Source: Roseibium sp. (lineage in GTDB: Bacteria; Pseudomonadota; Alphaproteobacteria; Rhizobiales; Stappiaceae). Taken from it: DNA of 64,000 bases. The translations under genes and the position numbers were made by a program. Where the stretch lies: NCBI GenBank assembly GCA_017643925.1, contig JAEPML010000005.1:62001-126000 (forward strand). Reading direction: 5' to 3'. The notes below the pieces were generated by a model. The model was not told the origin of the DNA. It was given only the letters and a program-made list of their open reading frames with translations, and ran no database searches. Below are positions 9,789 to 20,020 of this stretch, one piece after another (within the stretch, counting starts at the first letter, position 1; every line of letters starts with the position of its first letter).

Positions 9789-12143
9789 ATGGCGCGAGCA
9801 CTAGCTGGCGACGCATCATCGCGGCGCGGCGAGAAGGAGTCTGAACTTGAGAACGGCGCAAGCAGCCAAAGCTTGTCGCTGCAAGGTCTGCTCGCCTCGC
9901 TCGGCGTCAACATCGTCCGCTCCGACAGCGCCATGCGCAAAGTCATTCCCGGGCTTGCCATCGTCTTCATTGTCGTTCTTGCGCTGTTTCGTGCCGGAGA
10001 GCTCGCCGACGAGTTTGCAGAAACAGAAAGAACCGCACAAACGACATTGAGTCTGATGGCCACGGTCGTGTCCGCCAATCTCAATGCCTCCCAGGAAGCC
10101 CTTCCCGAAATCGGCTACCGCACGACGCTGAAGCGTATCCTTGCGGACAGCCTGCCAGCAGGCGCGACCAGCACGAGCCGGGTGTTCCTGATCACGGACC
10201 AGTCCGGAACGGTTGTCGCCTCAGCGCCCATCCTCCCCGATCTGGAAGGCCGTCCGATCACCGACATCATCGGCCCATCACAGCCACTGACAGTTTTCGG
10301 TGCGCGTGCCGGTGTCCTGTCCGTTCCGGCTGATCTTGGTGCCAGCGATGGCGCAGAGCAGGTACTGGCGACAGTTCATCACCTCAACGGCGGCCTTGGC
10401 ATGGTCGCCGCCCTGCAGCCGGAAAGCGCGATTTATGCCAACTGGCGCGACGACCTGTCCGCCAATGTGACGCTCTTTGTCGGTACATCCCTGGTTCTTC
10501 TGGCCGTCATCTACGGTTTCTTCAGCCAGGCCTCCAGGGCTGAGCATGCCGATGACATGTACGCCGCCACACGCGCTCGCATCGACACGGCCCTCACCCA
10601 CGGTCTCTGCGGCCTTTTCGACTGGGACCTGTCGCGTGGCCGCATGTTCTGGTCGTCATCGCTCTATGAATTGCTTGGACGTGAACCCAAAGACGACATC
10701 CTGAGCTTTGCTGACGTTGCGGACCTGACACATCCGGACGACATAGACCTCCTGGGCCTTGCTGAGCATCTCCTGGAAAGCGGCGAAACGCTGGTCGACG
10801 AAACCTTCCGCATGCGCCATTCCGATGGCAGCTGGATCTGGCTGAGGGCACGCGGCGAGATCCAGTCCGAGCCGGGACGGGCCGAGCCCCATCTGATCGG
10901 CATCTGCATCGACATCACCGAGCAGCACCAGCTTGCAGAGCAAAGCCGCATGGCGGACCTGCGCCTTCGAGACGCCATCGAAACCATCTCGGAAGCCTTC
11001 GTTCTCTGGAACGCCAAGAACGAACTCGTCATCTGCAACTCGAACTACCAGTCGCTGCACAGCCTTCCGTCCACCGTCGTCAAGGCGGGAACGCCGTACA
11101 ACGAAGTTATGGCCGCGGCCTCCAACGCGGAAGTCGCGCCCAAGACCGTATCGGTCCGGCAGCGCGGCGATGCTCCTGAAGGGGACTACGAGGCGCAGCT
11201 CGAAGACGGCCGCTGGCTGCAAATATCCGAGCGCCGCACCAAGGACGGCGGCTTCGTCTCCGTCGGCACCGACATCACCGCTCTGAAGAAGCACGAAGAA
11301 AAGCTGATGGACAAGGAGAAGCGCCTGAAGGCCAGTGTCTCCGACCTCCAGAAATCGCGCCAGACACTCGAGATCCAGGCACGCCAGCTGGTCGAGATGG
11401 CCGACAAGTACCAGGAAGAAAAGACCCGGGCCGAGGACGCCAACAAGGCCAAGTCCGAATTCCTTGCCAATATTTCGCACGAACTCAGAACGCCGCTGAA
11501 TGCGATTATCGGCTTTTCCGACATCATGACGCAGGAAATGTTCGGACCGATCGGCACGGAGCGGTACACCGATTACTGCAAGGACATCTACTCCTCCGGC
11601 ACCTATCTGCTCAACGTGATCAACGACATTCTCGAAATGTCCAAGATCGAGGCTGGCAGGATGACGATCGAAGCGGAAACAGTCAGCGTCTCTGATGCGG
11701 CCGCCGATGCCAGCCGGATCGTCACCGGTGCCGCAACCGAAAAGAACATCGCCGTTCAGAGCGACGTGTCCGAACACGCCCTGGTAAGTGCCGACCGCCG
11801 GGCGCTCAAGCAGATTCTGCTCAATCTTCTTGCCAATGCCGTCAAGTTCACACCGGACAACGGCACGGTCACCCTGAAAGCCCGTCCGCGCGGAGACAAA
11901 CTGTTTTTCGAAGTCACCGACACCGGGATCGGCATTTCCGAACGAGACATCGAGCGCCTCGCCAAACCCTTCGTCCAGGTGGAAAACCAGTTCACGAAGA
12001 CCCATCAGGGATCCGGGCTCGGACTGGCAATTGCTCGGTCCCTGGTCGAACTTCATGGCGGCAAACTGACCATTCAGTCCGAGGTCAAAAAGGGTACGAC
12101 GGTGAGCTTCACCCTTCCGCTGGCGGAACAAAACGCCGCCTGA
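9789..12143 (+). CDS. pleC: PAS-domain sensor histidine kinase, PleC-like
   Basis: A 784-aa protein. There is a cytoplasmic tail, TM1 at about 51-70, a periplasmic loop, TM2 at about 225-245, two PAS regions (one with the PAC-like [17 protein letters not shown]), a coiled-coil linker and a kinase core. The H-box is [18 protein letters not shown], the N-box [13 protein letters not shown], then [11 protein letters not shown] and GSGLGLAIA. The FGPIG segment after the H-box is typical of the PleC/DivJ group. From memory, in Sinorhizobium the PleC gene sits next to glnE, as this one does (convergent, 56 bp apart), so a cell-cycle role on DivK is the best guess. The symbol is tentative. No strong RBS is visible at the ATG. 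Confidence 0.8.
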   Translation: MARALAGDASSRRGEKESELENGASSQSLSLQGLLASLGVNIVRSDSAMRKVIPGLAIVFIVVLALFRAGELADEFAETERTAQTTLSLMATVVSANLNASQEALPEIGYRTTLKRILADSLPAGATSTSRVFLITDQSGTVVASAPILPDLEGRPITDIIGPSQPLTVFGARAGVLSVPADLGASDGAEQVLATVHHLNGGLGMVAALQPESAIYANWRDDLSANVTLFVGTSLVLLAVIYGFFSQASRAEHADDMYAATRARIDTALTHGLCGLFDWDLSRGRMFWSSSLYELLGREPKDDILSFADVADLTHPDDIDLLGLAEHLLESGETLVDETFRMRHSDGSWIWLRARGEIQSEPGRAEPHLIGICIDITEQHQLAEQSRMADLRLRDAIETISEAFVLWNAKNELVICNSNYQSLHSLPSTVVKAGTPYNEVMAAASNAEVAPKTVSVRQRGDAPEGDYEAQLEDGRWLQISERRTKDGGFVSVGTDITALKKHEEKLMDKEKRLKASVSDLQKSRQTLEIQARQLVEMADKYQEEKTRAEDANKAKSEFLANISHELRTPLNAIIGFSDIMTQEMFGPIGTERYTDYCKDIYSSGTYLLNVINDILEMSKIEAGRMTIEAETVSVSDAAADASRIVTGAATEKNIAVQSDVSEHALVSADRRALKQILLNLLANAVKFTPDNGTVTLKARPRGDKLFFEVTDTGIGISERDIERLAKPFVQVENQFTKTHQGSGLGLAIARSLVELHGGKLTIQSEVKKGTTVSFTLPLAEQNAA

Positions 12144-12199
12144 CGACTGCAGTCACGATAACCAGCCCAGAAAAGGCCTGCCAGGGAACCTGACGCTGT

Positions 12200-15199
12200 T
12201 CAGCTTTCTTCAGCCGAGACTTCCCCCACCAACTGAACGAAGACTGCGCGCACCTTTTCCTGCAAGTCTGCCAGTTCCGTCTGCAAGCGTTCGAAAGTCG
12301 GGCTGCCTGATGCCTGGACCAAAAGATCCAGCACGCCGCGTGGCGCGTCCTCGGGCACGAACTTGCCCTCAAGCGCAAGCCTCAGAACCTGTGTGAGCCG
12401 CTGATAGAGACGCAATGCCTCCAGCAACAGTTCCGCATTGCCCTGATCGAGGGCTCCTGCATCCCTCAGGTTCTCAAGTGCCTGTTCGGTGCCCTGTGCC
12501 AGAACTTCCGGATTTTCATCCGCGTAGACCAGTTGAAGAAATTGGGCGATGAACTCGATATCAACAAGGCCACCGGCAACTTGCTTCAAGTCCCAAATGT
12601 CTTTGGTGCCCTTCTCTTTTTCGATGCGTGCCCGCATGGAACGCACGTCATCTGCAAGTTTGGACCGGTCTCGCGGTTGAACCAGTGTCTGGCGAATGCT
12701 GTTTGAAATCTTCTCGGCAAATTCAGGCGTAGTCGACGCAATCACGCGGCCCCGGGTCAAGGCCATGTGCTCCCAGGTCCACGCATCCTTTTGCTGGTAG
12801 GAAATGAATCCGTCGAGGTTTGTCGCCAGCGGACCGGCATTGCCGGATGGCCGCAGCCTGAAATCGACCTCGTAGAGTGACCCCTCGGCAGTCGGCGCTG
12901 AAAGCGCCGTTACCAGCCGTTGCGTCAAACGGATGTAATACTGGGAGACTGCCAGGGGCCGAGCACCGTCCGACTGTTTGACGTCTTCCGGCGCCTCGTA
13001 GAGCAGAATGAGGTCCAGGTCCGAGGAAGCGGTCATCTCGCGGCCGCCGAGCTTGCCCATCGCAAGGACGGCCACGTTTCCACCGGGCACAACTCCGTGC
13101 GTTTCACCGACATGCGCGATGACCTGGGTCAGCAGGCGACCGACGATGACTTCGGCCAGTCTTGCCAGCGCGAAGCCGACGCGGTCGGCAGTCAACGTGT
13201 CCGATATCAGGCGCAAACCGATCAGAAACTGCTGCTCCTGTGCAAAGATCCGGGCCCTGTCCAGCGCCTCTTCGTAGAAACGCGATTGTTCCAGCGTCCG
13301 ATCCAGTCCGACGCGAAACTCGCTCACACTTGGCATGGCGCCGAAGAAAGCCGGATCGAGAACGGCATCCAGAACATGCACCCGCTTGGAAACTGTGTCC
13401 GCCATTCTTGGGGCAGCACCCATGGTTGTCGCGAGCAATGTTAGGAGCTGGGGATTGGATCGCAACAGCGAAAACAGCTGGACGCCGGCCGGCAGTTTGG
13501 CCAGAAAACTGTCAAAGGCACGCAAGGCCGTATCGGCATTGTCTGTTGCAGCCAGCGCGCCGAGCAGGGTCGGATGCATTTCGGTCAGCCGTTCCCGGGC
13601 CTTTGTCGACCGGGTACAGGGATAACGGCCGAAGTGCCAGGACTTCACGATACTCGCGGCCTCTGCCGGTTGGCTGAAGCCGAGCCTTTCGAGTGTTTCC
13701 AGCGTTCCCGGATCGTGATCATCACCTGTGAAGACCAGGTTTCCAACGTCTGAAGACAAGCCAGGCTCGTCTTCGAACAGTTCCGAATAATGGTGCTGTA
13801 CCCGTTGCAGGTGCTGCAGAAACGCGGCCTCGAAGTCCTTCAGATCACCGAAGCCCATCAACTGGGAAATACGCCACAGACCGTCTTCGTCCTTGGGCAG
13901 AAGCTGGGTCTGTTCGTCGTTGAGCATCTGGATCCGGTGCTCGACATCACGCAGGAAACGATAAGCGCAGGTAAGGTCGTTCTTTGGCTTTGCCCGAATC
14001 CAGTCCGCCTCATAGAGCGCATTGAGCATGTCGAGCGTGCGCCGGCCACGCAGAGCCGTGTTTCGCCCACCGGCAATCAGCTGTTGCGTTTGCACGAAGA
14101 ACTCGACTTCGCGGATGCCACCACGGCCGAGTTTCACGTTGTGACCAGCGACAGCAATGACACTATGCCCCTTGTGCATGTGGATCTGTCGCTTGATCGA
14201 CTGGACATCCGCAATTGCCGCAAAATCAAGATACTTGCGCCAAATGAACGGCACAATTTCTTCCAGGAACGAATCACCTGCCTGGATGTCTCCGGCACAG
14301 GGGCGTGCCTTTATAAGGGCGGCGCGTTCCCAGTTCTGGCCCAGGGACTCGTAATAAACCAGTGCTGCTGGCACCGACATGGCCAGCGGTGTGGCGCCCG
14401 GGTCGGGTCGCAGACGCAGATCCGTGCGAAACACATAGCCGTCTTCGGTTCGGTCCTGCATGATCTTGACCAACCGCCGCGTCAGACGGACAAACTCGAC
14501 CGGCGCCTCGGCACCACCGGCCATTGGGGCCTTGTGCGGGTCATAAAGGATGATCAGGTCGATGTCGGACGAATAGTTGAGTTCGTTCGCGCCATGCTTG
14601 CCCATGGCCAGCACAATCAGACCGCTGTCCCTTTCAGGCTCATCGGGGTCAACGGGAACGAACTTGTTCCGGCGCGCCAGATCCCTCAGGCAGAAACGGA
14701 TAGCCGCGGTAAGGGAGGCGTCAGCAAAACCGGCCAGCGCTGAAGTGACATTGTCCAGATCAATCGCGCCGGCAATATCGGCCAGCCCAAGGGTGAGCGC
14801 CAGATCCTGTTTGAGAAGGCGAAGCGCCCGCATGACACCGGCTTCGTCCTCGGCATGGGCAGACCTGGCTTCGTTCAACAGGCGCTCCAAGCGCAATTCC
14901 GGAATGTCATGCAATATGGCGAGCAGACGCCCCGCATCCTTGAGCATCAGTTCTCTCAGATACGGAGAATTCCCGATAATTCCGCTCAGAAAGTCCTTGA
15001 GCCTCGGGTCATTGTGAAACAGTTTCCCAAGCGCATTTCCGGCCTCGTCGTCTTCCAGAAGGTCTTTCAGAAAGAGAGCTGCCCGATCCTGATCCGGAGG
15101 CGACGGCACGACCGATATGCGCGTGTGAAGTGCGCCCGGACCGTTCCCTCCACTCGATTGATCAGCTTCTTGTTCCGGCGGCGTTGCCTTGCCCATCAT
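12200..15199 (-). CDS. glnE: Bifunctional glutamine synthetase adenylyltransferase/deadenylase
   Basis: A 999-aa protein with two nucleotidyltransferase halves. The N-terminal (deadenylase) site is AMGKHGANELNYSSDIDLII and the C-terminal (adenylyltransferase) site is AMGKLGGREMTASSDLDLIL, each with the D-x-D metal motif. Between and after them are the helical GlnD/PII-type regulatory segments. It adjusts glutamine synthetase activity to nitrogen status. Its 5' end overlaps the 3' end of the upstream histidine kinase gene by 38 bp, so it is transcribed with the degP-side two-component genes. The order degP, regulator, kinase, glnE is, as I recall, conserved in rhizobia. Confidence 0.96.
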   Translation of the reverse strand: MMGKATPPEQEADQSSGGNGPGALHTRISVVPSPPDQDRAALFLKDLLEDDEAGNALGKLFHNDPRLKDFLSGIIGNSPYLRELMLKDAGRLLAILHDIPELRLERLLNEARSAHAEDEAGVMRALRLLKQDLALTLGLADIAGAIDLDNVTSALAGFADASLTAAIRFCLRDLARRNKFVPVDPDEPERDSGLIVLAMGKHGANELNYSSDIDLIILYDPHKAPMAGGAEAPVEFVRLTRRLVKIMQDRTEDGYVFRTDLRLRPDPGATPLAMSVPAALVYYESLGQNWERAALIKARPCAGDIQAGDSFLEEIVPFIWRKYLDFAAIADVQSIKRQIHMHKGHSVIAVAGHNVKLGRGGIREVEFFVQTQQLIAGGRNTALRGRRTLDMLNALYEADWIRAKPKNDLTCAYRFLRDVEHRIQMLNDEQTQLLPKDEDGLWRISQLMGFGDLKDFEAAFLQHLQRVQHHYSELFEDEPGLSSDVGNLVFTGDDHDPGTLETLERLGFSQPAEAASIVKSWHFGRYPCTRSTKARERLTEMHPTLLGALAATDNADTALRAFDSFLAKLPAGVQLFSLLRSNPQLLTLLATTMGAAPRMADTVSKRVHVLDAVLDPAFFGAMPSVSEFRVGLDRTLEQSRFYEEALDRARIFAQEQQFLIGLRLISDTLTADRVGFALARLAEVIVGRLLTQVIAHVGETHGVVPGGNVAVLAMGKLGGREMTASSDLDLILLYEAPEDVKQSDGARPLAVSQYYIRLTQRLVTALSAPTAEGSLYEVDFRLRPSGNAGPLATNLDGFISYQQKDAWTWEHMALTRGRVIASTTPEFAEKISNSIRQTLVQPRDRSKLADDVRSMRARIEKEKGTKDIWDLKQVAGGLVDIEFIAQFLQLVYADENPEVLAQGTEQALENLRDAGALDQGNAELLLEALRLYQRLTQVLRLALEGKFVPEDAPRGVLDLLVQASGSPTFERLQTELADLQEKVRAVFVQLVGEVSAEES

Positions 15200-16607
15200 T
15201 GCTCCCGCTGCTGACCGGTGTGACCGGTTTCAGATCAATCCGGGCAGTGAGTCCCGGCGCCTCATTTTTGAAGCGCAAGTCTCCACCATGCAAGCGTGCA
15301 ACCGCCTTGACGAGGCTCAATCCCAAACCTGTTCCAGGTTCCGATCTGCTTTCTTCCAGGCGCACGAACCGATCCTGTACTCGATCGAGGTCTTTGTGCG
15401 GTATGCCCGGCCCGTTGTCTGAAACCGACAGTATCACACGTTCGCCCTCAATCCGGCCAGACAGGGAAATGACCAGGTCTCCGGCTTCCGGGCGGCCGTA
15501 TTTCAACGCGTTTTCAATCAGGTTGACCAGGACCTGATTGATCATGTCCCTGTTGCAGTCGGCCATCAGGCCATCGGGCAGATTGATATCAAGACGCCCG
15601 CCCTCATCTTCCACAAGGGGCTCGTAAAGGTCGGCAATTTCCGCGACGAGCTTGTTCAGATCCACCGGTTCGAGAACTGTACCCGGTGCCATCGATTCGA
15701 TACGGGCAATTCTCAGAAGCGAATTGAAGATGCGAAGAAGATGGTCGGTCTCTTCCAACGTCGCTTCCAGCGCTTCCCGATAGCCCTGCTCGTTCTTCGC
15801 ATCACGCAGGGCTGTTTCAATACGCGTCTGCAGACGCGTGAGCGGTGTCTTGAGGTCGTGAGCGATATTGTCCGTGACGTCCTTCATGGACTGCATCAGG
15901 ATTTCGATGCGCTCCAGCATCACGTTGAGATTGATCGCCAACCGGTCGAATTCATCGTCGTTTCCGGCAATGGACAGGCGTTCGGAGAGGTCGCCATTCA
16001 TGATGGCGCGGCTGGACGCGGAGATGTCATCGATCCGCTTCATCACGCGCCGGCTTACAAACAGCCAGGTGATCGCGCCCATGACGACCACAACGGCCAG
16101 CCACAAACGCAGGGCATTTCCAAGAAGATTGGAGAAACGCAGCTGGTCGCCGAGATCGCGGCCGACAAGCAAGCGGAAACCACCCCGCAATTCAAAGGTG
16201 CGCACCATGGCCTGGCGCTCGACGTCCTCCGTGTCCACACCGAGACGGGTGTAGCGGACCCGGCGCAGTCCGCCGTCTGCTTCTTCGAGCACCATGGTCG
16301 GCAATCTGGCAATGTTGCCAACCAGGGCATTTCCGGAGAAGTCGACCAGAAGATAGAGGCTTGCGTCGGGATGGCGGGTTCTGCGGTCGATTGTCTCGAC
16401 CAGATTGCGAACCCCGCCCCGCACGTAAACCTCGGAGAGACCATTGAGCTCCGCATCGATGGTCTGAACCACCTGCTCGGACATCAAATGATCGGTATTC
16501 TCCGCGATGTAAACCAGCAGGATTCCCGAGATCACCGTAAAGACAGTGATATACAGCAACGACAGCTTGAAAGCTGTCGTGCGGGTAAATCTAGTGAACC
16601 GCGTCAC
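15162..16607 (-). CDS. Sensor histidine kinase (CpxA/EnvZ-type architecture)
   Basis: A 481-aa protein starting at GTG 16607, which overlaps the response regulator gene by 17 bp. TM1 is at about 14-35, a periplasmic region follows, TM2 is around 165-190, then HAMP, an H-box DNIAHDLKTPLTRLQTR, an N-box VLVNLIENALKYGR, SDNGPGIP and GTGLGLSLV. The longer in-frame extension lies wholly inside the regulator gene and is rejected. It pairs with the OmpR-type regulator just upstream. The degP gene next to them suggests that the pair senses envelope stress, but the signal is unknown. Confidence 0.93.
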   Translation of the reverse strand: MTRFTRFTRTTAFKLSLLYITVFTVISGILLVYIAENTDHLMSEQVVQTIDAELNGLSEVYVRGGVRNLVETIDRRTRHPDASLYLLVDFSGNALVGNIARLPTMVLEEADGGLRRVRYTRLGVDTEDVERQAMVRTFELRGGFRLLVGRDLGDQLRFSNLLGNALRLWLAVVVVMGAITWLFVSRRVMKRIDDISASSRAIMNGDLSERLSIAGNDDEFDRLAINLNVMLERIEILMQSMKDVTDNIAHDLKTPLTRLQTRIETALRDAKNEQGYREALEATLEETDHLLRIFNSLLRIARIESMAPGTVLEPVDLNKLVAEIADLYEPLVEDEGGRLDINLPDGLMADCNRDMINQVLVNLIENALKYGRPEAGDLVISLSGRIEGERVILSVSDNGPGIPHKDLDRVQDRFVRLEESRSEPGTGLGLSLVKAVARLHGGDLRFKNEAPGLTARIDLKPVTPVSSGSNDGQGNAAGTRS

Positions 16608-17277
16608 GGATCGTGTATCCAGCGCCTCTGATCGTGTGCAGGAGCGGCGTGTCGAAACCCTTGTCGATCTTGCCCCGCAGCCTGGAAATGTGAACATCGA
16701 TCACATTGGTCTGCGGATCAAAATGATACTCCCAGACATTCTCCAGAAGCATGGTGCGGGTCACAACCTGACCAGCGTGCTGCATGAGGTATTCCAAGAG
16801 GCGGAATTCACGAGGTTGCAGCGGGATCTCTACATCGCCGCGGCGGCAGGAATGTGCCATCCGGTCCAAAGTCAGGTCACCCACCGTGTAGGTGGTTTCG
16901 ACCTGGCTGGCGGATTTGGGACGCCGGGCGAGCGCTTCGACGCGGGCCTGCAATTCCGTGAAGGCATAAGGCTTGGGAAGATAGTCGTCACCCCCTGCCT
17001 TCAATCCCTTGACCCGGTCATCGACCTGTCCGAGGGCGGAGAGGATCAGAACCGGCGTGTGATTCTTCTCCCGTCGCAGTTCCTGAATGACAGACAGGCC
17101 ATCAAGCTTGGGCAGCATGCGGTCGACGATCATGATGTCGTAACTGCTGTCGAGAGCCATCTGAAGGCCGGTCTGACCGTCAGCGGCCTGATCGGCCGTG
17201 TGGCCCAGTTCACTCAACCCCTTCACCAGGTAGCTCGCTGCCTCGGGGTCGTCTTCAATTACAAGAATCCGCAACAT
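16591..17277 (-). CDS. OmpR-family response regulator
   Basis: A 228-aa protein. The receiver domain begins MLRILVIEDDPEAASYL, with acidic pocket D9/D10, phospho-acceptor D52 (IVDRMLPKLDG) and the lysine of LPKPYAF. It is followed by a winged-helix DNA-binding domain (REFRLLEYLMQHAGQVVTR...DVHISRLRGKI). ATG 17277 has AAGGA 5 nt upstream; the longer frame is not supported. It forms an overlapping operon with the kinase at 15162-16607. By position between degP and glnE it is the likely regulator of this cluster. A perfect 12-bp hairpin separates it from degP. Confidence 0.95.
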   Translation of the reverse strand: MLRILVIEDDPEAASYLVKGLSELGHTADQAADGQTGLQMALDSSYDIMIVDRMLPKLDGLSVIQELRREKNHTPVLILSALGQVDDRVKGLKAGGDDYLPKPYAFTELQARVEALARRPKSASQVETTYTVGDLTLDRMAHSCRRGDVEIPLQPREFRLLEYLMQHAGQVVTRTMLLENVWEYHFDPQTNVIDVHISRLRGKIDKGFDTPLLHTIRGAGYTIRDAVH

Positions 17278-17320
17278 GACATCCTTTGTATCGTGACTTG
17301 ACCAGAAAGAAAACGGGGGG

Positions 17321-17356
17321 CTGGCGGCGGCGATGGATGTGAGACGCCGCCGCCAG
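17321..17356 (-). terminator. Perfect 12-bp stem-loop between degP and the response regulator gene
   Basis: Arms 17321-17332 (CTGGCGGCGGCG) and 17345-17356 (CGCCGCCGCCAG) are exact inverted complements around a 12-nt loop. On the minus strand the stem is followed by C6, G and T4, not a clean U-tract. It may be an attenuating terminator or a processing/stability hairpin that sets degP expression apart from the downstream two-component genes. Confidence 0.55.
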
Positions 17357-17450
17357 ACAGGAGACAAGACCGACTTGTCGGGGTTTCGGGGGGCAGAGGG
17401 CAAGCCGGTCTTGCTGCCAGGGTCCGGTTCGGGCTGGAACCGGTCCCTGA

Positions 17451-18989
17451 TCAGGCCAGGTTCATTGGCAGGGCCACGAACCGGGTTGTGTCGTTGGTTT
17501 CAATCCGGAAGAGCACGGCCTTGCGACCATCCTTTTCCGCCTTCTCCAGGGCTTCCAGGACGTCGGCAGGGCTGTTGACCTCCATGCCGGCGATTTCCAG
17601 GATGACATCACCGGTGTTCAGGCGCTTTTCAGCAGCCGGTCCATCCGGGTCAATCTCCGCGATGACCACACCATTGCCGTCGAGGCCGGCATCGGCCTTG
17701 CTGGTAACGGTCAGTCCAAGGTCGTCCAGACTTGTCGAGGTGTCCTCAACACTCGGCTGCACTGCGGTGGCTGCTGCCTGTTCCGTTTCCTGGAGACGTC
17801 CCAGTTTTACAGTTACGTCCTGTTCCTTGCCGTCACGCCAGATGGTTACATCAACGTCCGTGTCGGGTTCGAAGGCAGCGATGATCTTGGACAGCTCACG
17901 CGGCCCTTCAACCTGAGTGCCTTCAACCGCCAGGATGGTGTCGCCTGAGCGCAGGCCAGCCTTCTCAGCCGGGCTGTTTTCCTGCGCTTCCGCGACGATG
18001 GCGCCGCGGGCCTCTTCAAGGCCAAGGCTTTCCGCGATGTCATCCGTGACGTTCTGTATCTGAACGCCAAGCCAGCCTCGAACGACCTTGCCGTCGTTTT
18101 TCAGCTCCATGATGACATCTTGCGCGGTCGAGGCCGGGATTGCGAAAGCAATGCCGACATTGCCACCGGACGGCGAGAAGATCGCCGCATTCACACCGAT
18201 CACCTCACCCTTCATGTTGAAGGCAGGACCGCCGGAGTTACCGCGGTTGACGGGGGCGTCGATCTGGATGAAATCGTCGTAGGGACCTGCGCCAATGTCA
18301 CGGCCACGGGCCGAGACGATACCGGCAGTCACCGAGCCGCCAAGTCCGAAAGGATTGCCGATCGCAACTGTCCACTCACCGACAGACGGCGCATCATCAG
18401 CGAAGTCGACATAAGTGAAGTCCTTGTCTGCTTCGATTTTCAGCAGCGCCAGGTCCGTCCGCTTGTCAGCACCGATCAGGGTCGCATCATAAGTGTCGCC
18501 ATTGTGGTCGATGACGGTAAATTCGGTACCGCGATCAATCACATGGTGATTGGTGACTACAAAGCCGTCCTTCGAGATGAAGAAACCAGAGCCCTGGGAC
18601 ATGCCGAACTGGCGCGGGGTACGGCGTGGCTTCTGTCCTTCCTGGCCACCCTGGCCACCGAAGTCGCGGAAGAAGCGCTCAAACGGATGACCTTCGGGGA
18701 GCCCCTTGAAGAAATCCTGGAAGCCGTCGCCGCCGCCGAAGTTCATCATGCGCGGTTCGGCTGCCTGCTTGACCTGTACGCTAACGACGGCCGGGCTGAC
18801 AGTGCGCACAACTTCAGAAAAGTCGACCGGGGCAACGACATTGTCGACACGGACCGGATCGGCCTGCGCCATCTGGCTGGGAACGATCGTCTGGGCGGTC
18901 AAGAGACCGGCTGTGCCGAGTGCGACAACTCCTGCCAGCAATTTGGCACGGCGGGACCGCAAAGGAGAGATTGACCGACGGTTTTGCAT
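17451..18989 (-). CDS. degP: Do/DegP family periplasmic serine endoprotease
   Basis: A 512-aa protein. The signal region is at 1-43 (Arg-rich start, hydrophobic core, ending AQA). The trypsin-like domain carries catalytic H149 (VVTNHHV), D179 (KRTDLALLK) and S252 (RGNSGGPAF). Two PDZ domains follow, around 290-385 and 415-500. The Gly/Gln-rich loop at 85-120 is the usual LA-loop region. It degrades and chaperones misfolded envelope proteins. Its location upstream of an OmpR/kinase pair on the same strand fits a CpxAR-like envelope-stress unit. The symbol degP is used in the broad family sense (mucD/degQ are possible). Confidence 0.95.
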   Translation of the reverse strand: MQNRRSISPLRSRRAKLLAGVVALGTAGLLTAQTIVPSQMAQADPVRVDNVVAPVDFSEVVRTVSPAVVSVQVKQAAEPRMMNFGGGDGFQDFFKGLPEGHPFERFFRDFGGQGGQEGQKPRRTPRQFGMSQGSGFFISKDGFVVTNHHVIDRGTEFTVIDHNGDTYDATLIGADKRTDLALLKIEADKDFTYVDFADDAPSVGEWTVAIGNPFGLGGSVTAGIVSARGRDIGAGPYDDFIQIDAPVNRGNSGGPAFNMKGEVIGVNAAIFSPSGGNVGIAFAIPASTAQDVIMELKNDGKVVRGWLGVQIQNVTDDIAESLGLEEARGAIVAEAQENSPAEKAGLRSGDTILAVEGTQVEGPRELSKIIAAFEPDTDVDVTIWRDGKEQDVTVKLGRLQETEQAAATAVQPSVEDTSTSLDDLGLTVTSKADAGLDGNGVVIAEIDPDGPAAEKRLNTGDVILEIAGMEVNSPADVLEALEKAEKDGRKAVLFRIETNDTTRFVALPMNLA

Positions 18990-19061
18990 ATTTTCTTCCT
19001 CTGTAGACTTTCTTATTGAAGGTCAGTTTCTTGAACGCACACGGGGACTCGCGTTCCAGGT

Positions 19062-19109
19062 TCGAAAAAGAAAATAGGAAACGCCGCCTTACAGGCGCCT
19101 GACGGCGGC
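19062..19109 (-). terminator. Probable rho-independent terminator of the GST gene
   Basis: Inverted repeat GCCGCC (19083-19088 and 19104-19109) with a palindromic core between the arms. On the minus strand it is followed within about 15 nt by two T-rich runs (bases 19062-19076). It lies 106 bp past the GST stop and before the degP promoter region. Confidence 0.5.
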
Positions 19110-19214
19110 ATTACGGTTTTGTAAGGTTTGGAAAACAGGCACTCCGCGCCCGTTAAGCGCTCGCAAGAAGCGACGTAAACCCTTGAAATTGCTTGAAGGA
19201 AAACTCAACCGCCT

Positions 19215-19892
19215 TCAACGGGTGGTGGCAGTCTTTTTTTCCAGGACAACCGGAAACACGACCGGCGCATCGCCTGAATGCCACTTTTCCCACTTTGGCA
19301 TGATGGTCTGGAAGCGTTCTGAAGCCTCGAACGCCTTGAGCCATTCAATGAGCGCAGTCCAGTCCTCGGCGTCAAACCAGGCACGATCCGCGTTGGCAAA
19401 CTGTCTGACGAAGGGAAGAATGGCATAATCAGCCAGGCTCGGGCGGGATCCGAACAGCCAGGCGCGCCCCTGCAACCGATCATTCAGTTTCCGGAGGAAG
19501 ACAGATGCAGACGCCCGTTCTTCCTGCTTGTTCGCATCCTGATAGCGCGTATCGTATTTATAACGGTCGAGATGCCGTTTGAACGGTCCGTCGCACTCCT
19601 CGATCAGGGAAAACATCGTTTCCCGATCCCCTTCTTCCGGCTGCAACCATACCTCGGGGTCGGATCGCTCCAATGCCCAGAGCATGATGTCCAGACTCTC
19701 ATCGAGAACACTCGCCCCGTGCTTCAAACAGGGAACGGTTGCCGACGGTGAAGCTTCCAGAAATTCCGGTGCTTTGTCGCGGAGAACAATTTCCCTCAGT
19801 TCAACAGACTGCCCGCTTGCAAGAATCGCCAGCCTGGCACGCATGGCATAAGGACATCGGCGAAAGGAGTAGAGGATCGGAAGATCGGTCAT
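19215..19892 (-). CDS. Glutathione S-transferase family protein
   Basis: A 225-aa protein. The thioredoxin-fold N-terminus ILYSFRRCPYAMRARLAI has a CPYA redox-type motif as in omega/glutaredoxin-2-like GSTs, followed by ATVPCLKHGASVLDESLDI (the cis-Pro and glutathione-contact segment). The helical C-terminal domain is at about 85-215. It probably acts as a glutathione-dependent thiol transferase. I start at ATG 19892 (MTDLPILYSF); an alternative ATG six codons upstream cannot be excluded because neither has a strong RBS. It diverges from the first DUF2336 gene. Confidence 0.87.
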   Translation of the reverse strand: MTDLPILYSFRRCPYAMRARLAILASGQSVELREIVLRDKAPEFLEASPSATVPCLKHGASVLDESLDIMLWALERSDPEVWLQPEEGDRETMFSLIEECDGPFKRHLDRYKYDTRYQDANKQEERASASVFLRKLNDRLQGRAWLFGSRPSLADYAILPFVRQFANADRAWFDAEDWTALIEWLKAFEASERFQTIMPKWEKWHSGDAPVVFPVVLEKKTATTR

Positions 19893-20020
19893 GCCCGTCA
19901 TTTGGCGCATTGGGGCCGCTGCGTCAACTGTTCACCGAGAGTTCGCACAACTTCGAAAAATCCCGCATTTTCACCCGTTGTAAAGGATTTTCGGTGAGAA
20001 TTCGGGCCATAGGTACAACC

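Noticed and set aside
10656..12131. 491-codon minus-strand frame inside the PAS kinase gene
   Set aside because: Antisense of HisKA/HATPase coding sequence with conserved motifs on the plus strand; composition unlike a real protein.
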